In this document: piece by piece, positions 51,560-64,000 of the stretch
How positions within the stretch are numbered: the first letter of the stretch is position 1
How the letters are laid out: each line of letters begins with the position of its first letter
Assembly: GCF_020085105.1 (NCBI RefSeq)
Contig: NC_058063.1
Span: 4,863,501-4,927,500 of the forward strand
Length of the DNA: 64,000 nucleotides
Direction of reading: 5' to 3'
Origin: Siniperca chuatsi
Lineage: Eukaryota > Chordata > Actinopteri > Centrarchiformes > Sinipercidae
Program-made: the position numbers and the translations under genes
The notes under the pieces: model-generated
What the model saw: the letters and a program-made list of their open reading frames with translations, nothing else
Databases searched by the model: none
What the model was told of the DNA's origin: nothing

Positions 51560-54500
51560 GAGGGGGTGAGGAATGATAGCATACATGAGTGCGGTGAGAG
51601 ATGGAGATGTAGCGTCAAATTATAGAGAAAACATAATTAAGTGAGGTGCAGAGTGAAGAGGCAGAGGGCGGCTTTGTGGAGCTGGCTTTTGCATCTGGCA
51701 TGTTATCGTGACAGGGCCGGATGGTTAGAGAAAGACTGTCCTGCGGCTGAAAGGTTACATCCTCTATCACTGCATCTACTGTGTGTTAAGCACCAGCCAC
51801 ATGTCCTCTGAAAGATTTTGCTCTTGGTATGTCAGGCGCTGTAGATGTAATTGACTATTTGCTAAGCCCCCTTTTAGTTACTGTTAAGCCTGTCAAAAAA
51901 AAGCCCCCTTTAGTTACTATTGCTACGCTTTCCTTTCTTGCATGGAACATATGCAGTTTACAGTGATAACAACGGCAGATTAACCACTTGAAATTCTTAA
52001 TATTTTTTGAAACAATGGGCAGAAGTAGACAAAAGCAGACTTCTAATTTCTAGCTGGCAGATATCGATATTGAAGCAACGTTTGCCAGCTGAAATGACAA
52101 CCGTTGCTGGCAGATGAAGAAAAAGTTAGCTCCATAGCTGACTTGTTTAAAAACAAGAATCCCATAAAAGGGGTCTTTAAATATGCACTTGATGGCTACA
52201 TACATGATATTGTGCTAAAGGGCTTTGCTAAAGCTAACAGGTCCCAGGCAAAAACTCAACATACTTACCAACTTACGTAAATAAAGAAACAGCATTGTTC
52301 TTGTGTTGCAGTGTAGAAATAGTCCTAGTATTATAAGTATGATATGGAAAATGTGAGATCATACTGTTATTTTGTTATAACATGACCCTGTTTGGCTGCC
52401 CAGCTTTCATACTTGTTTGTATTTTCAAACAGTATGTCTTCACTTTTCATGTGAAAAGAGAAATGGCTGACCTATGTGTTTGGGTAACGTAACGCTGTCT
52501 CAATAACATTGGCTGGGGTTGCTGGGTTAGCCTAAACTCTGATAGCATCCAGAACTAGTTTCCACACAGTACACAGGGGAAATAGTACAGAGTGGATGTG
52601 CATTTTTTTTTGTTTTTTTATGTAATCTGTAACTCTTCAACTTAATGAAACTTAGATAGTTAATGACATGCTCCTTGAACTTGGAAGTGATGTTTACTAT
52701 GGTTATGCTTACTAGGTTGCAATCTAATTAGCCAGACACGCTAATGACTGAAGCTTCCATTCGAGCAGCTATACACATTGTTTAGTCCATTACTTACACT
52801 TTGGCTGTTGTATTTTTGGTTTTGTAGATGCTAAAAAAACCCCAAAAAAACGCCACCCTCCCGCTAACTGTCAGTTTTATGCGTTTTTATCCATCTGATT
52901 TTGTAGACACTCACTTTGGCAACTCTATCCTTTGTCTGCTATGACTTCCTCAAAATACAAGGTCACTATGTGGATAATGATGTCAAAGCAAGTTTCCTGA
53001 AACTATTTCAATTAATTTGAAATTTCATGGTTTATTTTTAATGAGGTTGAACTGATTTTGCACATTAGGCTAAGTTTTACTCAGCTATTATGAAATCCAA
53101 ATAGACCTAAGGCTCTTGTTTAATGACATGTGAAGAACGTGGGGAATGTAAATAGTCCATGTTTGCCCAGGATGGATGGTTATACTGACTATCAGTCAGG
53201 TAAACGTATGTTAAATCAGCCCTGTAACGTCCCATGCAAAAATCCCAGACACAGGGATTATAGCTAAACAAACACTTGGAGGATTTAGTCAGTCCCAGCA
53301 CCAAACTCATATCTAGGCCGCAGCTAGTAGGAGTCATGTCTGCAACTGACACACTCTTGTTTCTGAACAACAAACAATGCCAAACAGAGTCCTGTTGCCA
53401 TAGAGATCTGTCACAGTGTTTTTTGTGGTGACATTGTTGGTTTCGCCTCTCTATCAGGAAGACGTCCTGTCTGGGCAAGACTGATCTAGTCATGATACTC
53501 GCTGTTGTCCTTTGAAGGAATGGTGTATTTTCTGCTGTTAGCCACTTTTGTTAACACACCTTAAATGTGATACCAGGTGAGAAAAATCCCGTGTATCCTT
53601 CATGTATTAGCCCAGTACAATTTATACAAATCCAAGTTTGTTAGGTCCAAATCTTTACATACATACATACATATATACACTGCTCTTAGGCAAAAGACCT
53701 CAAGCTATTTGTGTTAGTGCTATTTCTATAGCTCTCTATACAGCATGAAGGTCATTAAGAGTATGAATGTTTTTTCCCATGGTTCCCTCCACAGCACACT
53801 GGAGTTATCCTGTCCAGACTTCAGCACACTACTTTAAAGACTTTTAAAAACTTTTCAGTACAGTTTTGAAGATGTCAGCAGCAGACTTAATGTTATGTGG
53901 GTCAGTGGCTGATTTGGACACAGTGTGTTGCAACATAGCATCCAGTAAGCAGCTGACTAATGCGGCAGTTGTCAATGTGTGATGGTGGTGGAAAGAGGAG
54001 GAAGGCTGGACAAGGCTGAACTGTGGATGCCCTCTGCCTCAGCTCAGGAAGTGGAAGAAGAATATGGTGTGTATGTGTGCTGAGACTGCTAAAATGCTTT
54101 CGATACTTGTGTGGATTTGCATTATTGTTTCTGTGCTTGGTTACATATATGTGTGTGTGTTCATTGATGAGTGTTGTCGACCCATATGTGCATGCACAAG
54201 TGTGTGTGTGTGTGTGTGTACAGGTAGGCTGTATCCGTCCCATAAGTGCAGAGACATTTATATGATTGGGTTATGTATATTTATTATGTATGTGTTATGA
54301 AACTGTCAGAACCCTGTTTATGTATGTGCCTGTTGGCCTTTACAATAAATCTGTCGCTGCATGTTTGTGTGGTTGCATGCACTGGTGTAAGATAGGCCTG
54401 TGGCCTGGGACTCTGTCCCAGCACTATGTACATAAACCTATTAACATCACAGGATGGATAGAATTATAATATTTATTTATTTATTTTCTTAATTGGTGAA

Positions 54501-54630
54501 ATAGAGTCTGAGATTAAAAGTAAGATAGACATAATGGACTGACATACAGACATAGACACAGACATAAATAGCATAAAGCAGTTGCAATGATGAATGTGAT
54601 GAAATGATAAGAGTAGATAAATAGTGAGAG
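51560..54630 (+). other. map3k11: map3k11 intron 1, unassigned stretch
   Basis: It contains a CATA run near 53657 and (GT)n at 54203-54218. A 128-codon minus-strand ORF at 53107-53493 has no domain that I recognise. No exon called. Confidence 0.45.
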
Positions 54631-54635
54631 ATAGT

Positions 54636-54690
54636 GGTAAATGGACTGTACTTGTATAGCGCCTTTCTAGTCTTCCGACCACTCAGAGAG
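54636..54690 (+). repeat. short dispersed repeat (GTAAATGGACTGTACTTGTATAGCG), copy 2
   Basis: Same family and orientation as 44944-45015: GGTAAATGGACTGTACTTGT, GCGCCTTTCTAGTCTTCCGA. Confidence 0.7.
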
Positions 54691-55110
54691 ATTAGGTCAG
54701 ATTAAGTTGGGTATGTGTTTGTAATGTGTGTGTGTGTGTGTGTGCATGTGTGCATGTTTGGATGTTTGTATGAGAGACAGTGATATGTGTCCGTGTCTAG
54801 TGATCCTGGACAGGTTGGTGGGTAGAGTAAGGCGTGTGTGGCGGAGAGAAAGAAGGCCCAGAGGAGGGCGCTGGCCCATTGCAGGTCTTGTGCCTTGTCC
54901 TGCCTTGGACCCCAGACCGTTTGGGAGGGAGTCTGTCTGCTGAGGAGTGGCATTCTTTGTTAGAGGTAGGCCCTGCCAAACCCCCCCCCCCCGCTGCACT
55001 GCCAGGGTGCCAGGTGCTGAGCCCCTCCACCAATCCTTAATGTAAGGAATGACAAATATATGAATAATAACAAAGTGGAAGGAAATACAAGGAAAAAAAT
55101 CTATAAAAAT

Positions 55111-55274
55111 ATGTGTGTGTGTGTGTGTGTGTGTGTGAGTATGAATACAGTGCCGTGGGTATGTGTATCCAAGTTTTTTGTTTTTGTTTTGTCCCGTTTT
55201 TTTTCCTCTCCTTTTTCTAAACGAAAATGAATAAAAAATGAACTAAATAAATACATAAATAACAAAATACAATA

Positions 55275-55321
<47 letters not shown>

Positions 55322-55335
55322 TGATGATGATGATG
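55111..55335. repeat. microsatellite cluster: (GT)n, (TAA)n, (GAT)n
   Basis: (TG)n at 55111-55138, (AAT)n at 55277-55320 changing to (GAT)n at 55319-55335. The flanks are also simple-sequence-rich (AAC/AGC triplets to 55400). Confidence 0.95.
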
Positions 55336-55849
55336 AAAATGATAATAATAGCAATGATAACAGCAATGATGATAATAACAACAGCAACAACAACAACTAT
55401 AATTTGAGTAATAATAATTTCACTGGTATTAACAAAAAAAAGTCTGATTTAAAAAGAATTCTAGGAATCAGTGCACTGTGGATGAGAGATCAGGCATAGC
55501 AGAATTATAGTTATTAACTAACAATTATGAATGTAATCAGATTCTAAAGGGGAAAAAAGGAAGAGAGAAAAGAAGAGAAACAGAAAATGAAGGAAAAATG
55601 TAATAATAATATTAATATAAATGCATCAATAATGATGACGACAATAATAATAATAATAATGGTAATACAAATAATAATGTGTGTGTACATATATAATTGC
55701 TATATGAGTTATGTTAATAAAGTAGAAAGACAGGGAGGAGGAAAATGTAATAAACAAACAGTCAAGCAAGGTGATACTACTAATAAATAAACACTGATGT
55801 ATTGTGCCTATAAGGAGAAAATAAATAAATATGCCTATGCGCATTGTTG

Positions 55850-57650
55850 GGTGTATTGTGATATTTAGGAGATGGTTATCATCAGCTGGGACTCTCTATT
55901 GAAATGTATTCTGCAAGGTTGACCCAGTGAGTGATATGAGAAGATGTTTTAGATTTCCAGTTTTGAAAGATTATTTTCTCAGCGATAGTTAGAGAAATGA
56001 GTTATGGGTTTCTGTATTTCATTGGGAGGCCGACTTGTGTGATATTTCCCAGCAGGCAAAGTGATTCTGCAGCCCAAGATCGTGGAGAGTTTCTCAGTAA
56101 CTGCTATCCAAAGGAAGTGAACTGGTTGGCAGGCCCAAGTGGCATGAAAATAACTGTCTGTGCTACCCAGAATGCATTGTGAACAGATGTCTATGTCAGC
56201 CAATTCCATTTTAAACATTTTACCTTTGGCGATGTGGGTTCTGTGGATAGTTTTATATTGTATAAGATCAGGGTTGGGAGAGAGAACCAAGTAATTTCCC
56301 ATTTTGTACTTGGGATTGTTATGGAGGTATCTGAGATGGATATAAGTTTATAAAGTTCAAAGATTTTATTTTTTTTTGAGTTTGTGATTTTCATAATCTT
56401 GTCACTTAACTTAGAAGGTTGTTGTGTGTTGTTGGTTATATTAATTTTGGATTTAATTATGGATTTTAATTGTTGTAGTGGAGTAACTGGTCGAATAGGT
56501 GATGGAGATGAGTGATTCCCTTTTCTTGCCGTGATGAAAAGCAAACAGGGGTGCTGTGCAGTTGGAAGTCCAGGTTGTGCCAAATTGGGGTGTATCTACA
56601 TGGCGCTAGTGATGATTTAGTAATTTTATTGGTTTGAAGGTCTGCAATTGAGGGTTTTTTTACATTGATTTTGTTCTAAATCTAGCCATGGGTTATTGTA
56701 GCTGTTTTCAGTTTCATTTGAATAAATATTGTAGTTGATTTGACAAGAAGTAGCAGAGAAAGTTTGGTGCTTCTAGGACACCATGTGATTTTCCATTTTG
56801 TAATGTTGACAGTGAGATTCTGGGTTTTTTGTTTTTCTGGTGAAATTGATTTGTTAAATAATCAAGTGTTTTGAAACCATTTGTTGGTGGGGGCTGGTGG
56901 GAATCATTGAAAACAGGTAATTAATCTGAGGTAAGGTGAGTGAAGGTCCCAGTATTGTGAGGAAATGCAAAAGTAGTCAAGCTGTGACATTTAAGGGGCT
57001 CCGTACTATTCTGGTTGCCAGTGTTTTGATATTAATTTTTAAGTCTGTATTGATTAGTGAGAGAGGATGGTTGCTGGAAGGGTGGGTTGTGTCTTTGTTG
57101 GGTTTTAAGTGTCATTACAGAGGTATTCATGTGCGTAGGTATGGTGGAGGTAGCTTTAATTTCTTCTGTTACTCTGTAAAATAGTGGTGATAAAAAAAGT
57201 GAGCCAAAAGTGTGTACAGAGTTCAGCCAGAAGTCCATCTGGTCCAGATGATTTATTATTTGACATATTATATCGAAGGCTTTATTGAGTTCTTCAGAGG
57301 TAAGGGGTGCATCTAAAATGTTGTTCTGTAGGTACTGTTGGTAAATCCAGATTGTTTATAAAGGTATCTATTCCTGATTGGTTGGGTTCGTGATCCAAGG
57401 AGTAGGTTGCTGTAAAATGTTTAAAGACATCATTTATATCCTGTAGGTTCTGGGTAATAGTATCTATAGAATTAAGTATAGACGGGATAATTGCTTCCTA
57501 GTTTTTGTGTTGTAATAGGTTTGCCAGATATTTACTTGATTTATTACTGTATTGAAAGTTTTCATATTTGAGTTGTTGGATAAGGAACTGTGGTTTTTGT
57601 TGTGTATGATACTTTCCCCTTGGGTTTTAAGTTCAATTCTTTATTTATTT
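55850..57650 (-). pseudogene. L1/Tx1-type LINE ORF2 remnant, minus strand
   Basis: On the minus strand an RT-entry region NLQDINDVFKHFTATYSLDH with EPNQSGIDTFINNL (57450-57340) leads to MDFWLNSVHTFGSLF (57238). The C terminus is NPDLIQYKTIHRTHIAKGKM, DICSQCILGSTDSYFHATWA and CQPVHFLWIAVTEKLSTILG (56270-56060), a Cys/His cluster typical of L1 ORF2 ends. The RT catalytic core is deleted; stops and frameshifts occur. Same clade as the plus-strand L1 at 12-18.8 kb. Confidence 0.82.
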
Positions 57651-57774
57651 GTTCACTGGGATTATTAGTATATTGGCTTGTTAGATGTTTGCTCTAAGTT
57701 ATTTTCCAGTTCTTGTTGCTGTTTTTTCTTGTGCGATGAATATGACGTGATTTTACCTCTCATTTCCCATAACA

Positions 57775-58025
57775 GTGATAGTATTACTACCTCCACCATA
57801 TCCATGCACATGAATGCCCTGGCACTGCACTCAGGTTCCGATGCTACACGTGGATAGTCCTCTGTCAGATGATGAGGATACAGGTGGCTTTTACTGCTTT
57901 CTCTGCTATTTCTGGGGTCACTCCCAGTGCTCTCCTGTACAGCCGCCAGATATTCAGATATATTATACCAAATGTGCATTCCACCATTCGTCTGGCCCGG
58001 GACAGCCTGTAGTTGTAGAGCCTTT
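57775..58025 (-). pseudogene. Harbinger/PIF-type transposase C-terminal fragment
   Basis: On the minus strand from about 58020: LYNYRLSRARRMVECTFGII, a short break, then WRLYRRALGVTPEIAEKAVK ATCIL. This matches the (N)YRLSRARRVVE-AFGIL-RWR motif of HARBI1-like DDE transposases. It is followed by stops. A different frame stays open longer here but has no such motif. Only the C-terminal part remains. Confidence 0.72.
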
Positions 58026-58029
58026 TTTC

Positions 58030-60240
58030 TCTCTCTCATCATTTAAAAAAGGTTTTCTTTAACAAACCCTGAGTTTCTCTCTGTCTCCTCCCTCTTACAG
58101 AGCCAGACACACGCTTTCATTTCCTCATTCATTCAGTCTGTATCAAAGCGCGTATTGAAGCACATTCATTTGCAGAGGTTTACTGTATGCCAGAATCAAA
58201 ATCCTGTTTGGATATTAGTTTGTTACTACTATATGAATTATCTAAAGTTACCACTTTTATGCGCTGTCAGTCATTTTTTACCCTCACATTCAGATATTAC
58301 ACAGCATCAAGTCACTCAGCTCAGAATAAAACCTCTGCATGTCCTTCTGTTTTTATAAAACTGTGACTCACTGTGCACACAAGACAGCTGTCAATTAGAG
58401 CAGTTCTACTAAAATGTTTATTGCACATAATGTGTAATTTGTGTAATTAGTTTAAATTGTAAAAATAGGTATGAAGCTTTGGACACGTAGGATCAGTGAA
58501 TAATTATCTCATTATGTCACTCATGATGTGAGTGGTCGCACTGATGGAACATAATTCCTGTAATATTGGAGATTATATGTTAATATTTCTGAGTGAGCAG
58601 GATCGTGGTGCAGCCAGGGGCGGATCTACTGGGGTGGCATGGGCTACCAGCTGCCACCCCAGTTTTGGACAGTCAAAATCAAAAATATATAAAGTACATA
58701 TATGAAAAGTTGCGGAGTGATACTCCGATGTCCAAGTGCAAGTGAATGCAGAAAGAGATGACGCTCCCCGTGGTTCTACCCCTCACCTACACAACAGGAG
58801 CTGTTAGCAACTTTGCATGCATACAGGGAGGAAGCTGGAGGATAGAAGGTCAAAAACAGATTTTATCCCATAAAATAAGAAACAAACAAATAGCCTTGCC
58901 ACAGTGGGGTGTATTGATGCGCCCGAACAACTTATTTTCTCTGTATGAGGAATTATTTAGAGACTCGCAACCACATTTCACTCCACCTGTACCGGTCCCT
59001 GTAGGCCATATTACCTTTTAAATTATGTGCTGCGATTTCTTTATTGTGTGTTGTATTGATGTATGAGCGCTTTCTTTAACGACTTACTTGATGATCAGAG
59101 AGGCTGCTGTCAGTCATTTAAAATGTTTCCATGTGCGTAGTAATGTCACAGCAAATATCGTGGGACATTTAAGCAGCAAAACTAAAAACTGTAGTTATAA
59201 ACTTGACAGGATAGAGGAAACTCTCCAGAGGAAACAGAATTAAACTTTTAGCTTCTGAAATACATTTTATTTAGACAGCTATTTGGATGGATTTATCAGG
59301 AGGACCCTTTAATCAGAATGTTCATTTTTATGACCCGATCTGCAGATCATCCGCGGTGCCTGCAGATTTAACTGCGATCCACACATCACTAGTGTGGTGC
59401 CAGGAGCCGCGAGAGGCCACAGGGTTGGTAACAGGGTTGATTTCACCCAGCTGCCACTAGCCGTCCCTGCAGCGGGCAGCAGCTCCATTTTCTCCCGGCT
59501 GCGACAGCTTTCTGTGCAGCCTCTCTCAGTCCTGACCAACGACTGCTGATGGCTTTTTTTCCCCTGCTAAATGTGTGTGTAGGGTTGCCAACTTCCACTA
59601 ATAGAGATACAGAATGGCTGCAGATGGATAGTGGCAGGATTGTTTTGTTGAAGCGTGTTTAGTAATAGTAACTAAGTAATAGTAACTTGTGTTTGACTGT
59701 GTGAGGGACAGATTAAACCTGACAAATATTTGCCCCGTGCTTACGAGTGTCTCCAGATTGCCCGCAGCTACCAACATCTCTGAAACGGCTCATTCTGCAG
59801 ACAAACGTCCACATTTCAGATCAGTAATGCAAGCGCAACATACAAAAGCGCCCAGTTTAAAAAGCACTAAAATAACTTGCTCCAAGCCCCAAATATAAAG
59901 GCACATTAGTCAGTTCATTCAAAGCTTAATAGTTCGCACTTTCACCACATTTTCAAAGCTCAGAGAAAAGGACTTTTGCCGTTTTTTCAGCAATACTGGA
60001 TAAACACTGTATATCTTGGATCGTTGGCAACACTAAATGTGTGGCTTCACAGAGTATAAATGACACAAGTGAATATTGTGTTTACATTTAGGTCTCTACG
60101 TAAGAGCCAATTTAAACCCTTAAAGAAAGCTTGCATTCACATAATTACTGATCACTTTGAATCTTATTTCAGAAATCTGTTTGGAAATATTGAGGAGCAT
60201 GCAGGAGGTTGAAACTACATATTGTAGTTGTGTATACTGT
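58030..60240 (+). other. map3k11: map3k11 intron 1, unassigned stretch
   Basis: CAGGGGCGGATCTACTGGGG (58615) and GGGTTGCCAACTTCC (59583) look like edges of dispersed fish repeats. No TIR or coding domain was identified. Confidence 0.4.
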
Positions 60241-60244
60241 ATAT

Positions 60245-60570
60245 ATACTATGGCTGTCAATTTGAACAAATGAATTTAGATCATTAATTTTAAATGTAAC
60301 GCGTTAAAAACAAATGAATGCATATAATTTAATAATCTAACATATAAATAAAATAATGTTCACTGAAAATAAGACATGGGACATTGGAAAAATGTTTGAA
60401 GATTTGGAAATAAAACAATTTATTGATTTCTAATGCTGCCACATGTTTCCATTTAATGCTTTACTCATGTGCCACAATAATGTCAAGTTTTTGAGTTAAA
60501 ATAACTTCATTTGGGGTCTTTTCCAAGAAAATATTGATATATGTGATTTGTTGCGATTAAATCAGCATAT
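60245..60570. repeat. dispersed repeat (GGCTGTCAATTTGAACAAATG type)
   Basis: It starts ATGGCTGTCAATTTGAAC and contains AATGTAACGCGTTAAAAAC and AGACATGGGACATTGG, phrases I associate with a fish DNA-repeat family. Ends unclear. Confidence 0.4.
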
Positions 60571-61760
60571 ATTTCTGCTACCCCTTAGAGTCTCTATCAC
60601 AGTTTCACTTTCTTACAGGGTAATTTGTTGCTCATTAGAAGAAAACTGCGCTGTAAACAAAGTCAAACATCGGGTCGCATCTTGCTACTTCACACATCCC
60701 TCGTAGCCTGGATGTTCTTCGGAGTCCCGTGGAGTTTGTAGGTAGTAATACATAGTAATAGATGCTTACTCGACGGACGCTCTACTCCCATACCAGTTAA
60801 GACATCAGACAATTTAATGCCGTGTCACCAACCCCAGTAATATTATGGGAGCTGCCAGGACATTGCATCTTTATTTCCCACTGTTTAGACTTCATTAGCG
60901 GCTAATATGCAACACATTACAACAGAAATGTACCGTGAACTTGTGGAATCATATATCTAACCCTAACCACACAGTAAAACAATATTGGTGTAACGATGGG
61001 TTGCCGTTACTAGATCTAGTTATTAGCCTAAATAGTATTACTAGACGAACATTGATTATATATGCACAGATGTGCATATTAGTACACGGGTTAAATAAAC
61101 ACGTGGTATTTTAACAAATGTACTCATTGATTGATTGATTGTGTATTGCAGTTCGCTTGAGTCTGGTGCTTCACAGCGGGGACGCTGGGCTGTTCCACCT
61201 CATCGTTCGCCTGTGAACAAGCAAATAATGTGCATTGATTTATGACTTTATCAAAAATATTTGTTAATTGAGGGGTATAATGTAAGACTCATGCAAAGCT
61301 AATTGTAATAGCAAATTGAAATCTGTCTGAGTCATGCACAAACTTACCTCTGCCTGTTCTCCTTCTCCCAGGGTGTTGGGCAAAAGAATTCCCCGGAGGC
61401 TCGCACACTGACTATTAGTTCTGGGAGGGTAACAGCAAGCGGGAAGTGGGTAGAGGGGAGTTTACACACCCAAATATGAACCTAATAAATACCAATAAAT
61501 AAGGCTGTTGTATTTGATTTAATTAGACTATGATCTTGTAAAATGGTGTCTAATTGTATATTAGGAGCTCCTATTATATATATATAGTTTCTAATTAGAA
61601 TTTAATTTGGTATAATAATGTCTAAGTATAGTATATTTTGGGTCTAATAAGGCATTATATGCGATTTCTATTTACAGCATAATTTAGGTGTATGGTGTCT
61701 AGGGTATAACTGTGTTTGTTTACCGTCTAATAAAGAAAATATTATTTCTAGTTTCGGCGG
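60571..61760 (+). other. map3k11: map3k11 intron 1, unassigned stretch
   Basis: AT-rich, with no recognised exon or element. GATTGATTGATTGTG at 61128 is a short simple repeat. Confidence 0.4.
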
Positions 61761-61800
61761 AGAGGGACTTCCGGGAACTCCCGCTCCACGTGCTTTACTT
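61755..61800 (+). promoter_or_regulatory. ETS/E-box cluster upstream of a candidate exon
   Basis: GGACTTCCGGGAACTCCCGC (ETS-type CTTCCGGG) is followed by CCACGTG (E-box), about 230 bp upstream of the ATG at 62012. It is in a locally GC-rich patch within AT-rich DNA. Suggestive only. Confidence 0.3.
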
Positions 61801-61928
61801 TGTCTGCAACGCATGTGTCCGTGCTGTTGCATGCTCAACATACAGAAGCAGAGCAAAGAAACACACACCTTCTTTCTGGCGTGCACCCAGACATGCGCAC
61901 GCACAGACACACATACACATACTCTCCT

Positions 61929-61952
61929 CACACACACACACACACACACACA
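61929..61952. repeat. (CA)n microsatellite
   Basis: About 12 CA units between the ETS/E-box cluster and the candidate exon. Confidence 0.97.
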
Positions 61953-62011
61953 CAAACACGCACTTTTGTTTTTTAGTGCATTTTAGTTAGGTTTCATCTT
62001 GTGTGGACGAG

Positions 62012-62133
62012 ATGTTTCCCACAGCCAGCAAACCAGCTCCAGACAGTGATACTCAAAACTCTCCTGCTACTGTAGCGAACATCACAACAGCAGCAGATCT
62101 TGGTAAACTAGAAAGTAAGCTGAATGTCCGCGG
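62012..62133 (+). CDS. candidate small coding exon (or start of a LINE ORF1), unidentified
   Basis: The ATG at 62012 opens 40 codons, MFPTASKPAPDSDTQNSPAT VANITTAADLGKLESKLNVR. These run straight into a perfect donor, GCGG|GTAAGT at 62134. I do not recognise the protein. The Thr/Ala/Asn-rich start followed by a coiled-coil-like KLESKL could be the N terminus of a LINE ORF1 or of an alternative or nested host transcript. A partner exon is not visible in the remaining 1.9 kb. Confidence 0.3.
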
Positions 62134-62139
62134 GTAAGT

Positions 62140-64000
62140 CATTTAACATTGCCTAACACACAAATCGTGACTGGAATAGCTGGAATAGTGTTGTGTGGCC
62201 CGGTCTGAGCCACTTACAGAGCCAGAGCTGTGTACAGACCAGATTTTTTTTTTTTTTTTTTTTCGGCGCACACACCAAACAGACAGCTAGCAGACTGTGA
62301 GGAGATATTTGCTGAATTTGACAAAAACACGTGTATTGGAGTCGCATACCCCCACCTTTAATTGTATTATTAATCAGAGTTACAAATTGATAGTCTAATA
62401 TATTTAATGAGACTAAATTAATTCATTGGCGAACCATTTTCTCTTCTTTAAGGTTCCCCCGAGGTGAATTTAACACAAGTTAAATTGTATTATTAATTAG
62501 TATTAATAATTATTATTCTATAATTTAAAATCAATATTGATGGTATTTAAACTATAATTCCCTACACTTATGTGCAGCTGGGTGTATTGCTAAAAAATGT
62601 GTGTCTGTGTGTGCATCTGTTTGCCCATGTAGAATGAGTGCTTTGTGTGTGTGCCCGGGTGTGTGAGTATGTGTGTGTGTGTGTGTGTGTGTGCACCATT
62701 ATTTATAGTTCTGCTTCCTAGGCCCAGGCAGCCACTTTTAGCTGTGCCCTGTCTCACTCAATCATATGATAACGATCAACATTCAGCACCTCTCCCTCTC
62801 TCTCTCTCTGTCTTTGTCACCTCTGCTTGCTCCACCACAGCACCTACACTTCTGTCCCGTCTGTCTCTGTCAGTGTCTGGTGCCACGTGACCCCTCTTAA
62901 CCTCGGTTTCCTAAAATAGCGCTCTGCTCGTTGTACACAATGAACAGCAAGTAGGAACAACAAAATCAGCTCCTGCGTACTTGTTTTTTAAGCCCGCCAC
63001 CAGAGGCTAATTGGCTGATACCGGCGTCGCTTCCTGGAAGTGGGGTCACGACAAAGTGAGCAGGCGCCTGGGTGGAAATAGGGGTGACTGACCGGGGCAT
63101 GTTTTCACCAGACGCTGACCGGCAGGCGGACAAAAGAAGTGGAGCAAGGGATCAGGGCCTGTTGCAGTAAATACCAGCACCACCTCCAATACCACCACCC
63201 CCTCTCTGAGGGCCTGTGGGATTGACAGAAACAATGACTCAGCCCTGAATGGACAGAAATTGATTTTTTTTGCAAAAAGGTTAAATGAGCGGGCACTTTT
63301 TTTTTCTCACTGTAGAAGCTGTTTTTGTTTTGGCCATTGGCTACTTTTGGTTTTTTATTGTTTGTGGCTTCTTCTCAAGGCAGAAGTCGATGTTAAAGTT
63401 TGTGATGGACAACCCTTGATGCATTTTTCTTCCATTTAAAAAGCTGTCTGGCTGTTAGAATAAAAAGGGAGGCTGTTAAGAATGTTAAGTAAAAGCTTCC
63501 ATTAATCTGTCTGTCTTTGTACCTGTCATCATCTTAGAGACAGAATGGACAAAATCACACATGCCGATTCTATGGAAGGTGTGGTTTCAGCAGAACTGGG
63601 TCAGAAATTGTTGTGCAAGTACATTATGAAAGAAATCAAGTCTCATCCCCTTCAACGTTCAGACACACACACACACACATGCACACAGAGCAGACAACAC
63701 AACCTCTTGTGATGCATTGCTTTGTGACGTCAAACTCGTTGCCTCTGGGCTACGAGGCACAGCACAGGATGTCTGAGAGAGAGAGAGAGAGAGAGCGAGA
63801 GAGACAAAGACAGACAAAATGAGAAAGAGAGAGAATTGTTCATATGTGTAGAAAAAGATACATTTCATTATTTGTGTGGTTAAAGAAAAGAGAGACTGGA
63901 GAAAGACGCAGTCAAAAGAAGAAAAAAAAAAAAAAGGGGAAAGAGCACGGAACCCAGAAAGTCGGAAAGTGACTGCAAATAGCAGGAGTCTTACTTCCCT
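62140..64000 (+). other. map3k11: map3k11 intron 1, last part; no later MLK3 exon seen
   Basis: It contains T22 at 62244, (GT)n at 62665-62693 and (GA)n at 63773-63803. A less AT-rich patch at 62985-63240, with an AP-1-like ATGACTCA at 63234-63241, is a candidate regulatory segment. The MLK3 DFG-containing exon is absent, so the intron exceeds 26 kb. Confidence 0.45.

Noticed and set aside
53107..53493. 128-codon minus-strand ORF
   Set aside because: No recognisable domain or promoter, isolated in intronic DNA; not supportable as a gene.
61668..61990. ORFs rich in CVCVCV or HTHTHT
   Set aside because: Translations of a CA/GT microsatellite, not genes.

Overview
This is a vertebrate, almost certainly teleost, chromosomal window. 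The genes are spliced with GT-AG introns and polyA signals. The intergenic and intronic DNA is packed with repeats typical of ray-finned fish: Tc1-like transposons, L2/Rex1-type and L1/Tx1-type LINE fragments, hAT and Harbinger remnants, TIR-bearing MITEs and CA/TAA/CT microsatellites. The gene content matches part of human 11q13.1 (RELA, C11orf68, DRAP1, MAP3K11), although the spacing differs. No prokaryotic, organellar or CRISPR feature was seen.

Layout. (1) 1-521 is the 3' coding end of an NF-kappaB p65 (rela)-like gene on the + strand, with a roughly 1.5-kb 3' UTR carrying a MITE. (2) 2060-3760 is a c11orf68/BLES03 homologue on the - strand. It has a single coding exon and a predicted 5'-UTR intron, and lies tail-to-tail with rela, the two polyA signals being about 37 nt apart. 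(3) 3760-4322 is a short head-to-head promoter region. (4) 4323-29140 is the complete drap1 (NC2-alpha) gene on the + strand. Its seven coding exons join to a 702-nt ORF (233 aa). It is inflated to 25 kb by transposons, mainly a 10-kb nested block in intron 5 and about 7 kb in intron 6. Exon 6 is present twice through a 471-bp tandem duplication. (5) 29141-36600 is the drap1 3' UTR and an intergenic region with LINE pieces and a candidate promoter near 35.6 kb. (6) 36766-37522 is coding exon 1 of map3k11 (MLK3), holding the SH3 domain and the N-terminal half of the kinase domain. (7) 37523-64000 is map3k11 intron 1, still open at the window end. It contains no later MLK3 exon that I can recognise, but many repeats, several transposase or RT remnants and one candidate small exon at 62012.

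How the genes relate: DRAP1 pairs with DR1 to repress TBP-dependent transcription. RelA is an inducible activator. MLK3 is a JNK/p38 MAP3K that acts in stress signalling. C11orf68 is a conserved protein of unknown role. They are linked here by synteny, not as an operon. The features most worth a second look are the drap1 exon-6 duplication (exon and donor copied, native acceptor not), the TIR-bounded 10-kb block that would have expanded a roughly 100-bp intron, a perfect 22-bp hairpin at 18.9 kb, and the rela/c11orf68 3'-end overlap. All identifications rest on reading the sequence and remembered family features; no database search was run.
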